A DNA stretch of 64,000 nt from UBA1231 sp045123185. Lineage in GTDB: Bacteria > Bacillota_I > Bacilli_A > ML615J-28 > CAG-313. The stretch lies in NCBI GenBank assembly GCA_045123185.1, contig JBGVIL010000020.1:1-64000 (forward strand). Reading direction: 5' to 3'. The notes beneath the pieces were generated by a model. The model saw only the letters and a program-made list of their open reading frames with translations, ran no database searches and was not told where the DNA came from. This document shows positions 45,379 to 55,716 of the stretch, in pieces. How positions within the stretch are numbered: position 1 is the first letter of the stretch; each line of letters starts with the position of its first letter. The position numbers were made by a program, and so were the translations under genes.

Positions 45379-45411
45379 AAAAAGATGAAGTTTTTAAATG
45401 CTTCATCTTTT
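45379..45411 (-). terminator. Terminator of the 45481-47742 operon
   Basis: AAAGATGAAG / CTTCATCTTT stem with TTTTTTTAATT downstream on the minus strand. Confidence 0.8.
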
Positions 45412-45480
45412 AACGTATATTCATAATATAAGCTCTTTACCCTATCGATTTAAATAATGAATATTGTGAATCCTAAACAA

Positions 45481-46134
45481 TTATTTCCATAACTCTTCAA
45501 TATCTTTAGATGCTATAAGATAACTATCTTTTCCTATAACTGTTTCTCTTGTTTCAAAATCTATCATTCCGAATATTAATGAAATATCATTGGGAACGTC
45601 ACTATCGTTATCTCTATCACCAATGAATTTGACAAGATAGTTTTCTAATATATATAATCCTGCAAGAGCATTTAAAACATTTTTAAGATTTGCTTTATGA
45701 TAATTGCACAATCTTTCATGTTTAACATTATTGTATGGAGTCCACCAATCTGGAGATTTATAATTAGGTTCTTTTTGCCAATTAGAAAAAGGTTGAAGTT
45801 CTAAATCCTTAAATCTTACCTTTTGAGTATTAATATTCACCCAATTTTGTAAGACTATTGGAGTGTAACCATTCTTCATATCATTTGCTGATTGATTACC
45901 TAACTCTAAACAAATACTTTTTAATATAACATCAATCTCAGAACATATTGCTTGATATTGTTTAATAAATTCATTAGAGAATGTTTTACTATTTCCACAA
46001 TTGTCATGTTCAATACCATCATACAAATAATCTTCGCCAAGTTCAAAACTGACATATCTTTCTGATTGGAGAAAATCTTTTTCCAATACTAAATAATATT
46101 CCCAATGATGCTTGCAAAATTCTTTACGATTCAT
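45481..46134 (-). CDS. HEPN-like helical protein, function unknown
   Basis: 217 residues, mostly helical. The central block DWWTPYNNVKHERLCNYHKANLKNVLNALAGLY contains N-x-x-K-H-x-R, which is typical of a widespread uncharacterised helical family and resembles HEPN-type RNases, though the standard R-x4-6-H is not exact. The ATG at 46134 is set by GGGGTGG; the start at 46209 lies in the preceding gene. It is the last of four genes beginning with the HIT protein at 47742. Confidence 0.6.
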   Translation of the reverse strand: MNRKEFCKHHWEYYLVLEKDFLQSERYVSFELGEDYLYDGIEHDNCGNSKTFSNEFIKQYQAICSEIDVILKSICLELGNQSANDMKNGYTPIVLQNWVNINTQKVRFKDLELQPFSNWQKEPNYKSPDWWTPYNNVKHERLCNYHKANLKNVLNALAGLYILENYLVKFIGDRDNDSDVPNDISLIFGMIDFETRETVIGKDSYLIASKDIEELWK

Positions 46135-46165
46135 AAAATCCACCCCGTATATATTAATCTTTTTT

Positions 46166-46459
46166 TTATTCGAAATGATATAAAACTTCTTTATTATGTT
46201 TTTTAGCATATTCTATTTCTTTTTTAACAGATTCTCCAATATATCCATTAATATTAACTACATAAATACCATCACTAATATCAATTTTTTTATAGTGAGC
46301 TTTTTCTAATAAAAGTATTTCTTCATTATTCAGTTGAATATGTTTATCTATATAAACGCATTGCAAAATATTATATCCTTTTTCAATTTCTAATTGATAA
46401 GCTATTCTTTTCATTTCTTCAGCAAATTTCATGCTTCCACATATGGTATAAGTTTTCAT
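46166..46459 (-). CDS. Nucleoside 2-deoxyribosyltransferase-like protein
   Basis: 97 residues with the fold seen in DUF4406 and N-deoxyribosyltransferase proteins: TICGSMKF at the start, then ISDGIYVVNINGYIGESVKKEIEYA, the usual binding loop (G-Y-I-G-E-S). It is shorter than true deoxyribosyltransferases (about 150). Nucleoside or nucleotide binding is likely. It lies in the four-gene operon with nucleoside phosphorylase and HIT genes. Confidence 0.72.
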   Translation of the reverse strand: MKTYTICGSMKFAEEMKRIAYQLEIEKGYNILQCVYIDKHIQLNNEEILLLEKAHYKKIDISDGIYVVNINGYIGESVKKEIEYAKKHNKEVLYHFE

Positions 46460-46475
46460 AATGTTCTTCTCCTAA

Positions 46476-47243
46476 TTAAATAATCTTAACTAAATCCTTA
46501 CATATTTCTATAAGAGAATATCTTATACTTTTTCTATCTCGCCAACTTCTTTTATCCCATACTTCTTGAGATACGTCATCACCAGCATAAATAATTGCTC
46601 CATATTTTATATTTCTGAATTGAGCTACTGCAATACAACCTGATTGTTCCATTTCAACGATTTTAGCTCCTTCTTCTTTTCGTATCATAATCTTATCTCT
46701 TGTTTCTCTATAAAACGCATCAGTAGTCCATGTTAGCCCTTCAATATAAGGTATATTATTTTCATTCAAATATGCACAAATAATCTTTCTAACATCTTCT
46801 TGAGAATTAATAATTCTAGATGGTTTCACATAATGGTAAGAGAATCCTTCATCTCTAATAGAACCTTTTACGACTAACAATTCGCCTACTTTTATGTCTT
46901 TATCTAAAACTCCACCGCCACCGCAAAACATTACTTCAGAAATGCCAATTCCAGTTAATTCATCCATATATCCTGCACAAGCAGGACAACCTATTGTTCC
47001 ATGCATAAGCAAAACATCTTCATCAATAAATTTATATAAAACTAAGTCGTTTTCTCCGCTAATTGTTAAATACTCTTTTATTTTTCCATCATCTAATAAC
47101 ATATTAACTGCTTCTTTAAAAAATGTAATAATCAATTTTTTAATTGGTAAAACACCATATTTCTTTTGAAGAAAATATGGATTAATTAAAGCTTCTTTAT
47201 TATCATCGAACTCCAATATAGGGTAATCCTTGTTTTTTAGCAT
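46476..47243 (-). CDS. Nucleoside phosphorylase family protein
   Basis: 255 residues with the PNP/UDP phosphorylase fold: a glycine-rich block FCGGGGVLDKDI, TWTTDAFYRET, and VEMEQSGCIAVAQF (the conserved V-E-M-E). This cytoplasmic enzyme type cleaves nucleosides with phosphate. Whether it acts on purine nucleosides, uridine or another glycoside cannot be told. The start at 47243 follows GGATGTGAAATT, 16 nt after the HIT gene. Confidence 0.85.
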   Translation of the reverse strand: MLKNKDYPILEFDDNKEALINPYFLQKKYGVLPIKKLIITFFKEAVNMLLDDGKIKEYLTISGENDLVLYKFIDEDVLLMHGTIGCPACAGYMDELTGIGISEVMFCGGGGVLDKDIKVGELLVVKGSIRDEGFSYHYVKPSRIINSQEDVRKIICAYLNENNIPYIEGLTWTTDAFYRETRDKIMIRKEEGAKIVEMEQSGCIAVAQFRNIKYGAIIYAGDDVSQEVWDKRSWRDRKSIRYSLIEICKDLVKII

Positions 47244-47259
47244 AATTTCACATCCTTTT

Positions 47260-47742
47260 TTATAACACATAGTCATTTATCATTTCTTTTACTTTATTAA
47301 ACTTAACTTCATCATAAACATAACTATGTCTTTCTTTAACAAAGTTCTTGCTACCACGCAATTCAAAACTATATCTAGGAATTAACTGTATATGATAATG
47401 ATTGTTAGGTCCATCACACATAGTACACATATATACTCTTTCACACTTATATACTTCTTTAATAATTATCATAAACTTCTTAGTAAATCTAATAATCTTC
47501 TCATTTATATAATCAGGAGCTTCACTTAAATCATGATAATGATTAATACTAGATATACACATATGACCATCAGCTCTAGGATTACCTACAAAGAAGCATT
47601 CTATATCTTCATCTTCATATATTAACTTATCGCTATTATCACCATACAAAGCACCATTATGTTTTCTATTAAAACAAGTTGGGCATATTCCTAAATCAAC
47701 TAATTCACCTGGAGTTAATTTTAATAATTCTTTATCTTCCAT
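47260..47742 (-). CDS. HIT-family protein
   Basis: 160 residues. The histidine triad region is NHYHIQLIPRY (H-x-H-x-Q), and Cys pairs (CPTCFN and CTMC) may hold zinc. HIT proteins hydrolyse dinucleoside polyphosphates or nucleotide conjugates. It starts a four-gene operon; the promoter has an extended -10 (TGGTATAAT near 47807-47799). No signal peptide. Function in this operon is unknown but nucleotide-linked. Confidence 0.83.
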   Translation of the reverse strand: MEDKELLKLTPGELVDLGICPTCFNRKHNGALYGDNSDKLIYEDEDIECFFVGNPRADGHMCISSINHYHDLSEAPDYINEKIIRFTKKFMIIIKEVYKCERVYMCTMCDGPNNHYHIQLIPRYSFELRGSKNFVKERHSYVYDEVKFNKVKEMINDYVL

Positions 47743-47847
47743 AACTTAAAACTCCTTTCTATCAATTATAAATTTCATAATTCTTCATTTGATAACTTAT
47801 TATACCATTTTTCTATTAAATAATCTATTAATATAGATTAAATGAAA

Positions 47848-47877
47848 AGGTGAATCTACCCGAAGGTAAACTCACCT
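47848..47877 (-). terminator. Terminator of the Rhs operon
   Basis: AGGTGA / TCACCT with an inner TACC/GGTA stem, and TTTTCATTT downstream on the minus strand. Confidence 0.65.
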
Positions 47878-47905
47878 AGTTTTGCTTGTGAAAGTAATTT
47901 GCTAA

Positions 47906-48292
47906 TTATTTCAATATTTCATTAAATTTTTTAATAATTTTTTTCCAATCCACACTGAACCAGAATACTCTTTGATCATTAAAGTAAATTTCATTATTAT
48001 TGTCATTTATTAAATAATAAACCACAAATGTATCGACTCCATTGAAAAACAACAAATCTTTTTTATTAAACTTTTCATCCGTATGACCAACAATAATTAA
48101 TGTTTTTCTTTCTGTAAAGCTGTTTTTTGAATTATCATTAAATACATCCAATAAAGATTTCATATTTTCTTTATTGATTTTTTCATCATAAAAAATAACA
48201 TATCTTCTTTTCATAACTTCAAAGCATTCAAAAGAACAATCTATTTTTTTAATTAACGGATACTCATTTATTAATTTATCTTTAATAACCAT
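47906..48292 (-). CDS. Small protein following the intact Rhs gene, candidate immunity
   Basis: 128 residues, no membrane helices. It looks like a soluble alpha/beta protein (TERKTLIIVGHTDEKFNKKDLLFFNG). It lies 12 nt after the rhs stop with its own ribosome site (GAGGTGAAAAATT), which is where the cognate immunity gene of an Rhs toxin normally sits. No family recognised. A terminator follows. Confidence 0.62.
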   Translation of the reverse strand: MVIKDKLINEYPLIKKIDCSFECFEVMKRRYVIFYDEKINKENMKSLLDVFNDNSKNSFTERKTLIIVGHTDEKFNKKDLLFFNGVDTFVVYYLINDNNNEIYFNDQRVFWFSVDWKKIIKKFNEILK

Positions 48293-48304
48293 AATTTTTC
48301 ACCT

Positions 48305-51300
48305 CTAAAAATGTGGATAAATTGGAACCATAGGAACAGGTATTACTGGTACAATCTTCTTCCAATCAACACTACTCCAGTCAAATTTTCTTGCAAAATT
48401 AACTATTCCTGATAGTCCAGCACCGATAGCCGTTTGTAACAAAATTTTTTGTCCATATGGTTTCATAAATACACTTAAGAATTTTTTGGGTTCAAACCAA
48501 CCACTATTCGTAGGTATTAATTTTGAACCTATCCAGTTTCCTGCAAATGTAGTAATAAAATTAATACCTAGATCAGCAACTGTTTGCCATCCATTCACAG
48601 TTTCACCTCTAATAACTGTTTCAAGTGTATCAACTCCTGTTTGAACTGCAGCTCCTAACCCAGCAGCAAAAGCTAATGAAGCTCCACCAGTAAATGGAGA
48701 CAAACATAACGCTAATGCATTTACACCAGAACCTAGAGCAGCACCCGCGACTCCTCGCCATAAATCACTACCTGTTTCGCCGGCAAGTGCATTAGAAGCT
48801 AATTGAGCTCCTCCTCCTATAAGTATCGCAGCTCCTACAATTCCTATAATTGCCCAAATTCCAAAGTGACCTGTAGGATCATACTTATTAACGGGATCAT
48901 TTCCACAGTACGCATATAAATTTAATCCATTGATACTTTCAGGATCTAAATATTCGATTGAATCTGGTGAAATCCATCTGCATAATTCAGGCGAATAGTA
49001 ACGTGAGGATACCCAAAATAACGAAGTTTCAACATCATAACAATATCCTTTATATAACAAAGCATTGTGCTCTATCAATAATTCTGATAACTGATGTAAG
49101 TTATGATTTACCGAGTATGGGTTTTCTATAGTTACTTCTCCAAAAGCTGTATAACTATATTTTACCATAACGTTACCATTCGAATCAACAATTTGATTAA
49201 TATTACCTAATAAATCTCGAATATACAAATATGTTTTGCTGTTATATTCAAACCCAAATAATTGATTGTTAATGTCATATAAATAATTAATAATGACATT
49301 ATCTTTTACTGATTTTATTAATAAGTCATTATTATAATAATAGTTAGTTATACTATTTTGATTAATCTTTTTTGTTCTTAAACCTAATTCATCGTATTCA
49401 AACAATAATTCGCCGTAACCAGTTAATTCTCCATTGGTCCAAACAATATTAATTTCTTCGTCACCTTTAGTGATCTTTGTCGGTCCTTCTAAACTATTAT
49501 ATGTGAAAGTTGTTGTTTGACCATTTTTTGTTGTACTTAATAACACATTAGAATATAATTCTTCTGAATCATTAGTAGCATAAGTAAATGTAGTCATATC
49601 ATTATTTTTGATTTTTTGAATGATATTACTATTTTGGTCATATGTATATATATATTCATAATCTAAAACAAGACCCTGTTCAGAAATAACATATTTGTAT
49701 TCTTTTGTTAGTCTATTTAAAAAGTCATATTCATAATTGTATTTTTCAATAATGTCACCACTACTATTTACAATTTCTTTAACGACAACATTATTAAAGT
49801 CATCATATTCATAATTAATTAATTCATTACATGGGTTATATTCTGCTGTAGGAATATAGTTTATATATTCATTTTCATAATAACGATAATGATATGTAAA
49901 CTCTTTATTATTACAATTTATTCTTTTTTGTTTTAGTTTGTTGTCAGAATCAAATTCATTTGATATTGTTATTGGTAAATTATTATAAAACTCATTTAGC
50001 AAATCTTCACTTAATGTTTGATTAGTTCCATCAACATATTCTATTGAATTGAAAAATCCACTTACATTGTTAATTGGTTTTACAACATTATTAGATACTT
50101 GAATATTAGATCCAATATAACTAAAACAATCTTCTAATGAATAACTATTAGTATCACCTAAAGTAATTTCATTATTATCATTATAATCATCTAATAAATC
50201 CACTTTAATTTTAAAGTTATCATCATTTATTATTGTAATATTATACCATTCATCAAGTTTTAGATATATATCAGTATCAATAAACTCTATTGTGTTTGTT
50301 GTTCTATCATTTTTAACAACTAAAATTTCTCCCGAATCTTTTAATAAAAGTGCCCATTTTAAGACTTTATTTATATCATAATTAGATAAAATATAATTTT
50401 TTGTATTAATTTCTGGGTATTCCATAAGTTTAAAGTTTATATTTAATGCATACTTTTCTTTTAATCCAAAGTTATATCCAAGTAAAGAATATATCGAATT
50501 TTCTAATCTGCTACAATGTACATATCGCTTTATAGATGAATCATAATAAAACAAGTCTTTATCATTATTACTAGTAAAATTTTTAGATACAATATAATCT
50601 ATCGGAACATTATCATTAATATATGTACCATTAAGTGGTATGAAACATGTTGTGTTCTTTTTGTTATAAATAATCGCTTGTGATGATTTATCCTCTTTAA
50701 TACTATTAATGTATTTGTTTACTTCATCAATAACAACATTATCTTCTGAATTAATTAATTGCTTATTTCCAACAGATACAAACATTACATCAAAATTAAA
50801 ACGCTTTTCTGTAATGTTTTCATTTTGATTTTCATCACCAATAGTAAATTTATTTAAATTTCCTAATAAATTGTTACAATTAATATCATAAGTATTTTTT
50901 TGATTATTTAACCTAACTTCTAAAATTGAAGTTGCGACTACCTCTATATACATCCATTCATCACAAATTACTTTAATATATGAATTGTATACATCATTAA
51001 GAGTTTGTAATTTAATATTGTTATTCTCATCTACAACGACTTTAACATAATTTTGACCTGTTCCTTTTAGTGTCAATAATATTGTATTAGTTGTATTTGA
51101 TAAATTATTAAGTGATATTCTAAACCACATTGATATTATTTTATTATCAACAAGTTCTGACTGAAAGCTATCTTTACTATATTTTATACCTAAATATTCT
51201 TGACCATCAATTCTTTTGCTATTGATTTCATTCAAATTAATTCCTAGTCTTGAATTATTATCTTTAAATGAATATATCATTTTACCAAGAGTATCATCAT

Positions 51301-54300
51301 AAACATAATCTACTTCATTACAATCACATGTATTACTATACATCATCTCATAGCATTTATTAGGAAACATGTAATCATTTAAATTAGAATTATTCATTTT
51401 TTCTATTAATCCATATACAGTATTAAATTTATTCTCTTGGATATTATTATAAAAAATATGTTGAACATAATTATTAGTTTTAATTTGTTCATATTTTATA
51501 TTATCATTATTATCATATTGGTATTTAAAAATTGTATCATTATTTTTTATTTCTACAGGTCTATATTGATTATCATAGCTATATTCAATAGTATGAGATA
51601 CATTTATGTTATTTTCATTAACTGGTGCTTCTATACTAAATAAATTACCATGAATCATCTTTGCAACTTTAGATCGTCCTATACCTAGTTGTGGTAGATA
51701 ACTATATATTGTTGCTTTAGTCCCTCGCTTAACACTTGCTAATTTGTTTTCTGAGTACCATGCTTTGATCAAATCACTATTATAATTACTAATTTCTTTT
51801 ATTTTATTTGATACTACATCTGATGATAAAGTATCGTTATAAACAATATCTTGCACTTCTTCATCATTTATTTTAATTAAAGTATCTCGATTATATTTAT
51901 CACAATATATATCATATTTATTATTACCTGCTAGTATTGTTTGTTGATAACCATTGTAAGTATTTAATTCATTATTGATTTTATTATATTGTATAAAAGA
52001 TTCATCAAGTGTATTGTTGTTACCATCTTGAACATTTTTAGTATTTGTCAATTTAATTATATCATTGTTGTTATAATCATATAATGTGCTATAAGTAATG
52101 TATTTATTATTTTTTTCTTTACTATAGTATTGTTTTGAAATTTGATTATTATCATTGTATTCAACATTCCACTCTTTATCATTTTCAATTAATTTAACAA
52201 CATTATTTTTTATATTAGTATCATATATATACTGATATTCTTCTTTCAAATTTCTACTGTTAGTTTTAACTCGTCTCGAAATTCTACCTAATGAGTCATA
52301 TTCTTCAATATTTTCAATTCCATTTAAATGATCAAAAACAATTTTTCTGTCAAAATTTAATTCATTTGTTATATAATCACCCGAAGAAGTTTTATAACCA
52401 ATTAATCTGTTATGATCATATAAGTATTCAACAATTTTAGATGACGTTTCTAATGTTTGTACTTTAGATTCATCATCATATTTATTACTATAAACTTGTT
52501 TTGATTTGTAACAATATAAATTACCAACATATACATTTGTTACATTATTCATAATTACTTCAATTTTAACTTGACGATATCTTCTATCAGCTGTTATAAC
52601 TTTATCAATTACTTGAAAATCATAATAGTGCTTAATTAATTCTTGTTCAATAATATAATTGTTTTCTTCCGTTTCAGGTGAGACAAATGTTATTTTAACT
52701 TTAACTGAACCATGATAATTTGAAAGATATTTTACAAATAATAAAACCCTCCAAGCTTCTTTTGGCATTATATTACAATTAATCTCTTTTTTTAATATTT
52801 TTTCATCAGTTAAACTATTAGATACTTTTATAATATTTTGTCCAATTAATTTAACAAACTTATCATTATTAACATTATATGTTGTTACACCTGTCCATGG
52901 ATCAGTATTAGCTGTTATATTGATACTGTCTATTTCTGCAGTTTGTTCGCCATATATAATATTATTATTCATATCTAATTTAGGATAAACATATTGATTT
53001 AATTCAGTTTTAGTATTTAGTACTTCCTTTAATGTTGTGGCTAAATCATAATTATAATACAAGAATTCATTATTATCATTTTCAATTTTGATTGTACCAT
53101 ACCCTAACTGCGTTGTATCACCAATAGATGTAATTCTTAATTTTTTGATTTTTCCTTTAGTATACTTTATTTCATATTTATCTACGTCATATCCAGATAT
53201 GTTTTCATCATCAATTATGGTATTATATTCAATACAAATATTATTTATTTTTTCTTCAAAGGTATTATTTCTAATATATACATGTTTTGTTAATATATTA
53301 CCCATATAATATTTAATATTATACTCATCAATAACAACATAATAATTATCATCACATATATATTTAACTGTATCGCCTTCATTTACAATCGTTATTTCAT
53401 GAATAATATTTTCATTTAATTTAAAGTAGATTTTATTATTTGAATAGTCGAACTCAACTACTCCACCAGTGTCATATTTTATTTTATATGTTGTTCCATC
53501 AGATAAAAGTATTATTTCTTTATCTTTTTCATAACATATACAATATTGTTCTAGTTCTTCACTGTAAATTACATAAGATGAATTAATAGATGTACAGTAC
53601 TTTTTTCCATCAAATTCACTACAACTACCACTACCAGTATGAACATAATTCAAAGTTTCTTGTAAATAGTTTGTTATAAGCAATATTAAACCATTTAATT
53701 TAAACTCTACAAGATAATTATAATTATATGGTGTCATGTAATATAAATCTTTTATTCCTCTTAAAGAAAAAGGAATATTAGGATTATTAAATTTAAATAT
53801 CTCAAAGTCATAAACAAATGCAACTTTTATATAAGAATCATATATAGTAAAATTGTGATCTTCAGATCCCAAATATTGACCTCTCCATGAATTAGTATTA
53901 ATTAAAACATTATCATTTCCTAAAGTATCAAAAAGTAAGTATTTGAGTCCATATTTTGATGTTTTAAATTCAACATAAATATTATTTTTAGTATAGTTAT
54001 ATTTCATATAATCTAAAAGATTGATAGTCGTATCTGAAACAACTGTTACTTTTATAAAAGAGTTAAAATGAAAGTTTTTCAAAAATACTTTTGTCACATC
54101 AATATAAAAAGTATTATTGTCTCTTTCGATTGAGTCAGTACAAAATTCATCAATAATTTCATTTCCTGCCTCAACCCTTAGAATTGTATTATCAGGTAAT
54201 ATATTATAATTTATTGCACATAAAACTTTTGTTATTTCAATATCTTGAATATGGGATGTTTCAATGTATATTTTAAAATATTCATCTTTTGATATATCAA

Positions 54301-54397
54301 TTGAATCCGTATATATATTTATTCGATTTGTGTCACTATAATCTATATGACAGTCTTTAATTATTAAATTTCTTATTGTGCTTAAATAAAATGACAT
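48305..54397 (-). CDS. Rhs/YD-repeat polymorphic toxin-like protein
   Basis: 2030 residues. There is no signal peptide. The N-terminal third is beta-rich, the middle has YD repeats (EYDSLGRI, YDNNDNIKYE) and two LamG/concanavalin-like domains (about 1040-1230 and 1250-1460). More YD repeats follow, then the Rhs core (GYCYDVETSLFWVSSRYYSPELCRW and YDPTGH, in which DPTG is the probable self-cleavage-type motif). The last 190 residues are a glycine- and alanine-rich hydrophobic tip, perhaps membrane-active, ending VPIYPHF. The tip fold is unknown. The ATG at 54397 follows GGGGGG. It is in an operon with a Mur-like protein, and no secretion gene is seen nearby. It has lower G+C than its neighbours by eye. 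Confidence 0.88.
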   Translation of the reverse strand: MSFYLSTIRNLIIKDCHIDYSDTNRINIYTDSIDISKDEYFKIYIETSHIQDIEITKVLCAINYNILPDNTILRVEAGNEIIDEFCTDSIERDNNTFYIDVTKVFLKNFHFNSFIKVTVVSDTTINLLDYMKYNYTKNNIYVEFKTSKYGLKYLLFDTLGNDNVLINTNSWRGQYLGSEDHNFTIYDSYIKVAFVYDFEIFKFNNPNIPFSLRGIKDLYYMTPYNYNYLVEFKLNGLILLITNYLQETLNYVHTGSGSCSEFDGKKYCTSINSSYVIYSEELEQYCICYEKDKEIILLSDGTTYKIKYDTGGVVEFDYSNNKIYFKLNENIIHEITIVNEGDTVKYICDDNYYVVIDEYNIKYYMGNILTKHVYIRNNTFEEKINNICIEYNTIIDDENISGYDVDKYEIKYTKGKIKKLRITSIGDTTQLGYGTIKIENDNNEFLYYNYDLATTLKEVLNTKTELNQYVYPKLDMNNNIIYGEQTAEIDSINITANTDPWTGVTTYNVNNDKFVKLIGQNIIKVSNSLTDEKILKKEINCNIMPKEAWRVLLFVKYLSNYHGSVKVKITFVSPETEENNYIIEQELIKHYYDFQVIDKVITADRRYRQVKIEVIMNNVTNVYVGNLYCYKSKQVYSNKYDDESKVQTLETSSKIVEYLYDHNRLIGYKTSSGDYITNELNFDRKIVFDHLNGIENIEEYDSLGRISRRVKTNSRNLKEEYQYIYDTNIKNNVVKLIENDKEWNVEYNDNNQISKQYYSKEKNNKYITYSTLYDYNNNDIIKLTNTKNVQDGNNNTLDESFIQYNKINNELNTYNGYQQTILAGNNKYDIYCDKYNRDTLIKINDEEVQDIVYNDTLSSDVVSNKIKEISNYNSDLIKAWYSENKLASVKRGTKATIYSYLPQLGIGRSKVAKMIHGNLFSIEAPVNENNINVSHTIEYSYDNQYRPVEIKNNDTIFKYQYDNNDNIKYEQIKTNNYVQHIFYNNIQENKFNTVYGLIEKMNNSNLNDYMFPNKCYEMMYSNTCDCNEVDYVYDDTLGKMIYSFKDNNSRLGINLNEINSKRIDGQEYLGIKYSKDSFQSELVDNKIISMWFRISLNNLSNTTNTILLTLKGTGQNYVKVVVDENNNIKLQTLNDVYNSYIKVICDEWMYIEVVATSILEVRLNNQKNTYDINCNNLLGNLNKFTIGDENQNENITEKRFNFDVMFVSVGNKQLINSEDNVVIDEVNKYINSIKEDKSSQAIIYNKKNTTCFIPLNGTYINDNVPIDYIVSKNFTSNNDKDLFYYDSSIKRYVHCSRLENSIYSLLGYNFGLKEKYALNINFKLMEYPEINTKNYILSNYDINKVLKWALLLKDSGEILVVKNDRTTNTIEFIDTDIYLKLDEWYNITIINDDNFKIKVDLLDDYNDNNEITLGDTNSYSLEDCFSYIGSNIQVSNNVVKPINNVSGFFNSIEYVDGTNQTLSEDLLNEFYNNLPITISNEFDSDNKLKQKRINCNNKEFTYHYRYYENEYINYIPTAEYNPCNELINYEYDDFNNVVVKEIVNSSGDIIEKYNYEYDFLNRLTKEYKYVISEQGLVLDYEYIYTYDQNSNIIQKIKNNDMTTFTYATNDSEELYSNVLLSTTKNGQTTTFTYNSLEGPTKITKGDEEINIVWTNGELTGYGELLFEYDELGLRTKKINQNSITNYYYNNDLLIKSVKDNVIINYLYDINNQLFGFEYNSKTYLYIRDLLGNINQIVDSNGNVMVKYSYTAFGEVTIENPYSVNHNLHQLSELLIEHNALLYKGYCYDVETSLFWVSSRYYSPELCRWISPDSIEYLDPESINGLNLYAYCGNDPVNKYDPTGHFGIWAIIGIVGAAILIGGGAQLASNALAGETGSDLWRGVAGAALGSGVNALALCLSPFTGGASLAFAAGLGAAVQTGVDTLETVIRGETVNGWQTVADLGINFITTFAGNWIGSKLIPTNSGWFEPKKFLSVFMKPYGQKILLQTAIGAGLSGIVNFARKFDWSSVDWKKIVPVIPVPMVPIYPHF

Positions 54398-54398
54398 A

Positions 54399-55715
54399 TT
54401 ATTTCCCCCCATTTGCATAATTAACTACTACATTTTTATCTAAATGTTTTTTTATTGCATTGTTTTCACACATTAGCTCCCTGTTCCCTCTACCCGATAT
54501 GAAAACAACTTCTTTGGACTTAATATTATCTAGTGCATAATGGATTGCGTCTTGTCGAGATTCGATAACTTTATATTTTATTTTTCCTTTTATAAGTTCT
54601 TCTTGTTTTGTTAATAACTCTTTTAGATCATTATTGCCAGGATCATTAGCTGTTATTATTATTTCATCAGCATATTTAATAGCGTAATTATAAGCAAATC
54701 TCATATCATAGTCCATTTGGTCTATATACTTTTGTGAAGTATATTCTTCATTCCAAGTCGGAAACACATTTCCAGTTGAACCTGTAATTAATGTTATTTT
54801 AGAAATTTCATTTTTATTTCGATAATCTGCTAATACTTCTAATTGAGGAATGCTACCAGAACTAATCATTACATATCCATTCTTGTATTTAATTAACTCA
54901 TCACGGCCTGGTATAGTCACATTCTTTATGAATTCTTTAAATATATGTTTGTCAAACACATTTAAAGTATCAATCAATGTAATTAAACATAATATATTTA
55001 GCCCATGAAAAGGCATATTTAAGTTTGTTTTGACTTTATATGTTTCATTTTTATTAACTACTTCAAAATCAAGTCCTGAAAATGAATGATATTTATTATT
55101 GTTTGGTTTTAAATAAAACAATACATCATTTTCATTAATATTTTTATTTTCTAAAAAATATTCGGTTGTATATGTTATTACATCGTTATCTACAATCTTA
55201 TGATATAAATCGATTGTAACATCACTTACTAAACCAATTATTTTTTTATGATTTCCCTGTGTTATGAATTGTTTTTTTAAATCAACATAATTTTCAAACA
55301 TTTGGTTTTCTAATGGTTCTATATTAGTTAATACTTTAATATCAAAATCAAGTTCATCACATATTCCTTTGTTTATAGTTGAATCATTAACTTCTAATAT
55401 TAAGTAATCACTAGATGTATTAACAGCTTCTTCCAATGCATGGTAAAGCATAACTTCGTTATTAATTGGAACTTCTGTTGAAATATTATTTATGTATATA
55501 GATGTTGATGAATCAATCATTATGCTTGAATACAAAATTGTTTTATATCCTAGTCTTTTTAAATATTCATTTAAAAGATATGCTACAGTCGATTTACCAT
55601 GACTTCCAGTAATTCCAATTATTTTGAGTTTTTCATTTTGTAAATAGTTATGTTTCTTTTTAATCTTTGTTTTATTGTTTTTATATAGTTTATTTAATAA
55701 CTCATCTTTTCGCAT
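54399..55715 (-). CDS. Mur ligase-like ATP-dependent ligase
   Basis: 438 residues with the Mur ligase P-loop GITGSHGKST near 34-43, a central domain (LEVNDSTINKG, LTNIEPLENQMF), a C-terminal domain ending VFISGRGNRELM, and the TGSTGNVFPTWNEE block. It lacks the N-terminal UDP-binding domain of MurE. It would join an amino acid or similar amine to a carboxylate with ATP. The gap to the following rhs gene is 1 nt, and it begins 1 nt after the 196-residue gene. It may modify the Rhs protein or a linked metabolite, or be a local peptidoglycan-like enzyme; all unproven. Confidence 0.8.
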   Translation of the reverse strand: MRKDELLNKLYKNNKTKIKKKHNYLQNEKLKIIGITGSHGKSTVAYLLNEYLKRLGYKTILYSSIMIDSSTSIYINNISTEVPINNEVMLYHALEEAVNTSSDYLILEVNDSTINKGICDELDFDIKVLTNIEPLENQMFENYVDLKKQFITQGNHKKIIGLVSDVTIDLYHKIVDNDVITYTTEYFLENKNINENDVLFYLKPNNNKYHSFSGLDFEVVNKNETYKVKTNLNMPFHGLNILCLITLIDTLNVFDKHIFKEFIKNVTIPGRDELIKYKNGYVMISSGSIPQLEVLADYRNKNEISKITLITGSTGNVFPTWNEEYTSQKYIDQMDYDMRFAYNYAIKYADEIIITANDPGNNDLKELLTKQEELIKGKIKYKVIESRQDAIHYALDNIKSKEVVFISGRGNRELMCENNAIKKHLDKNVVVNYANGGK

Positions 55716-55716
55716 G

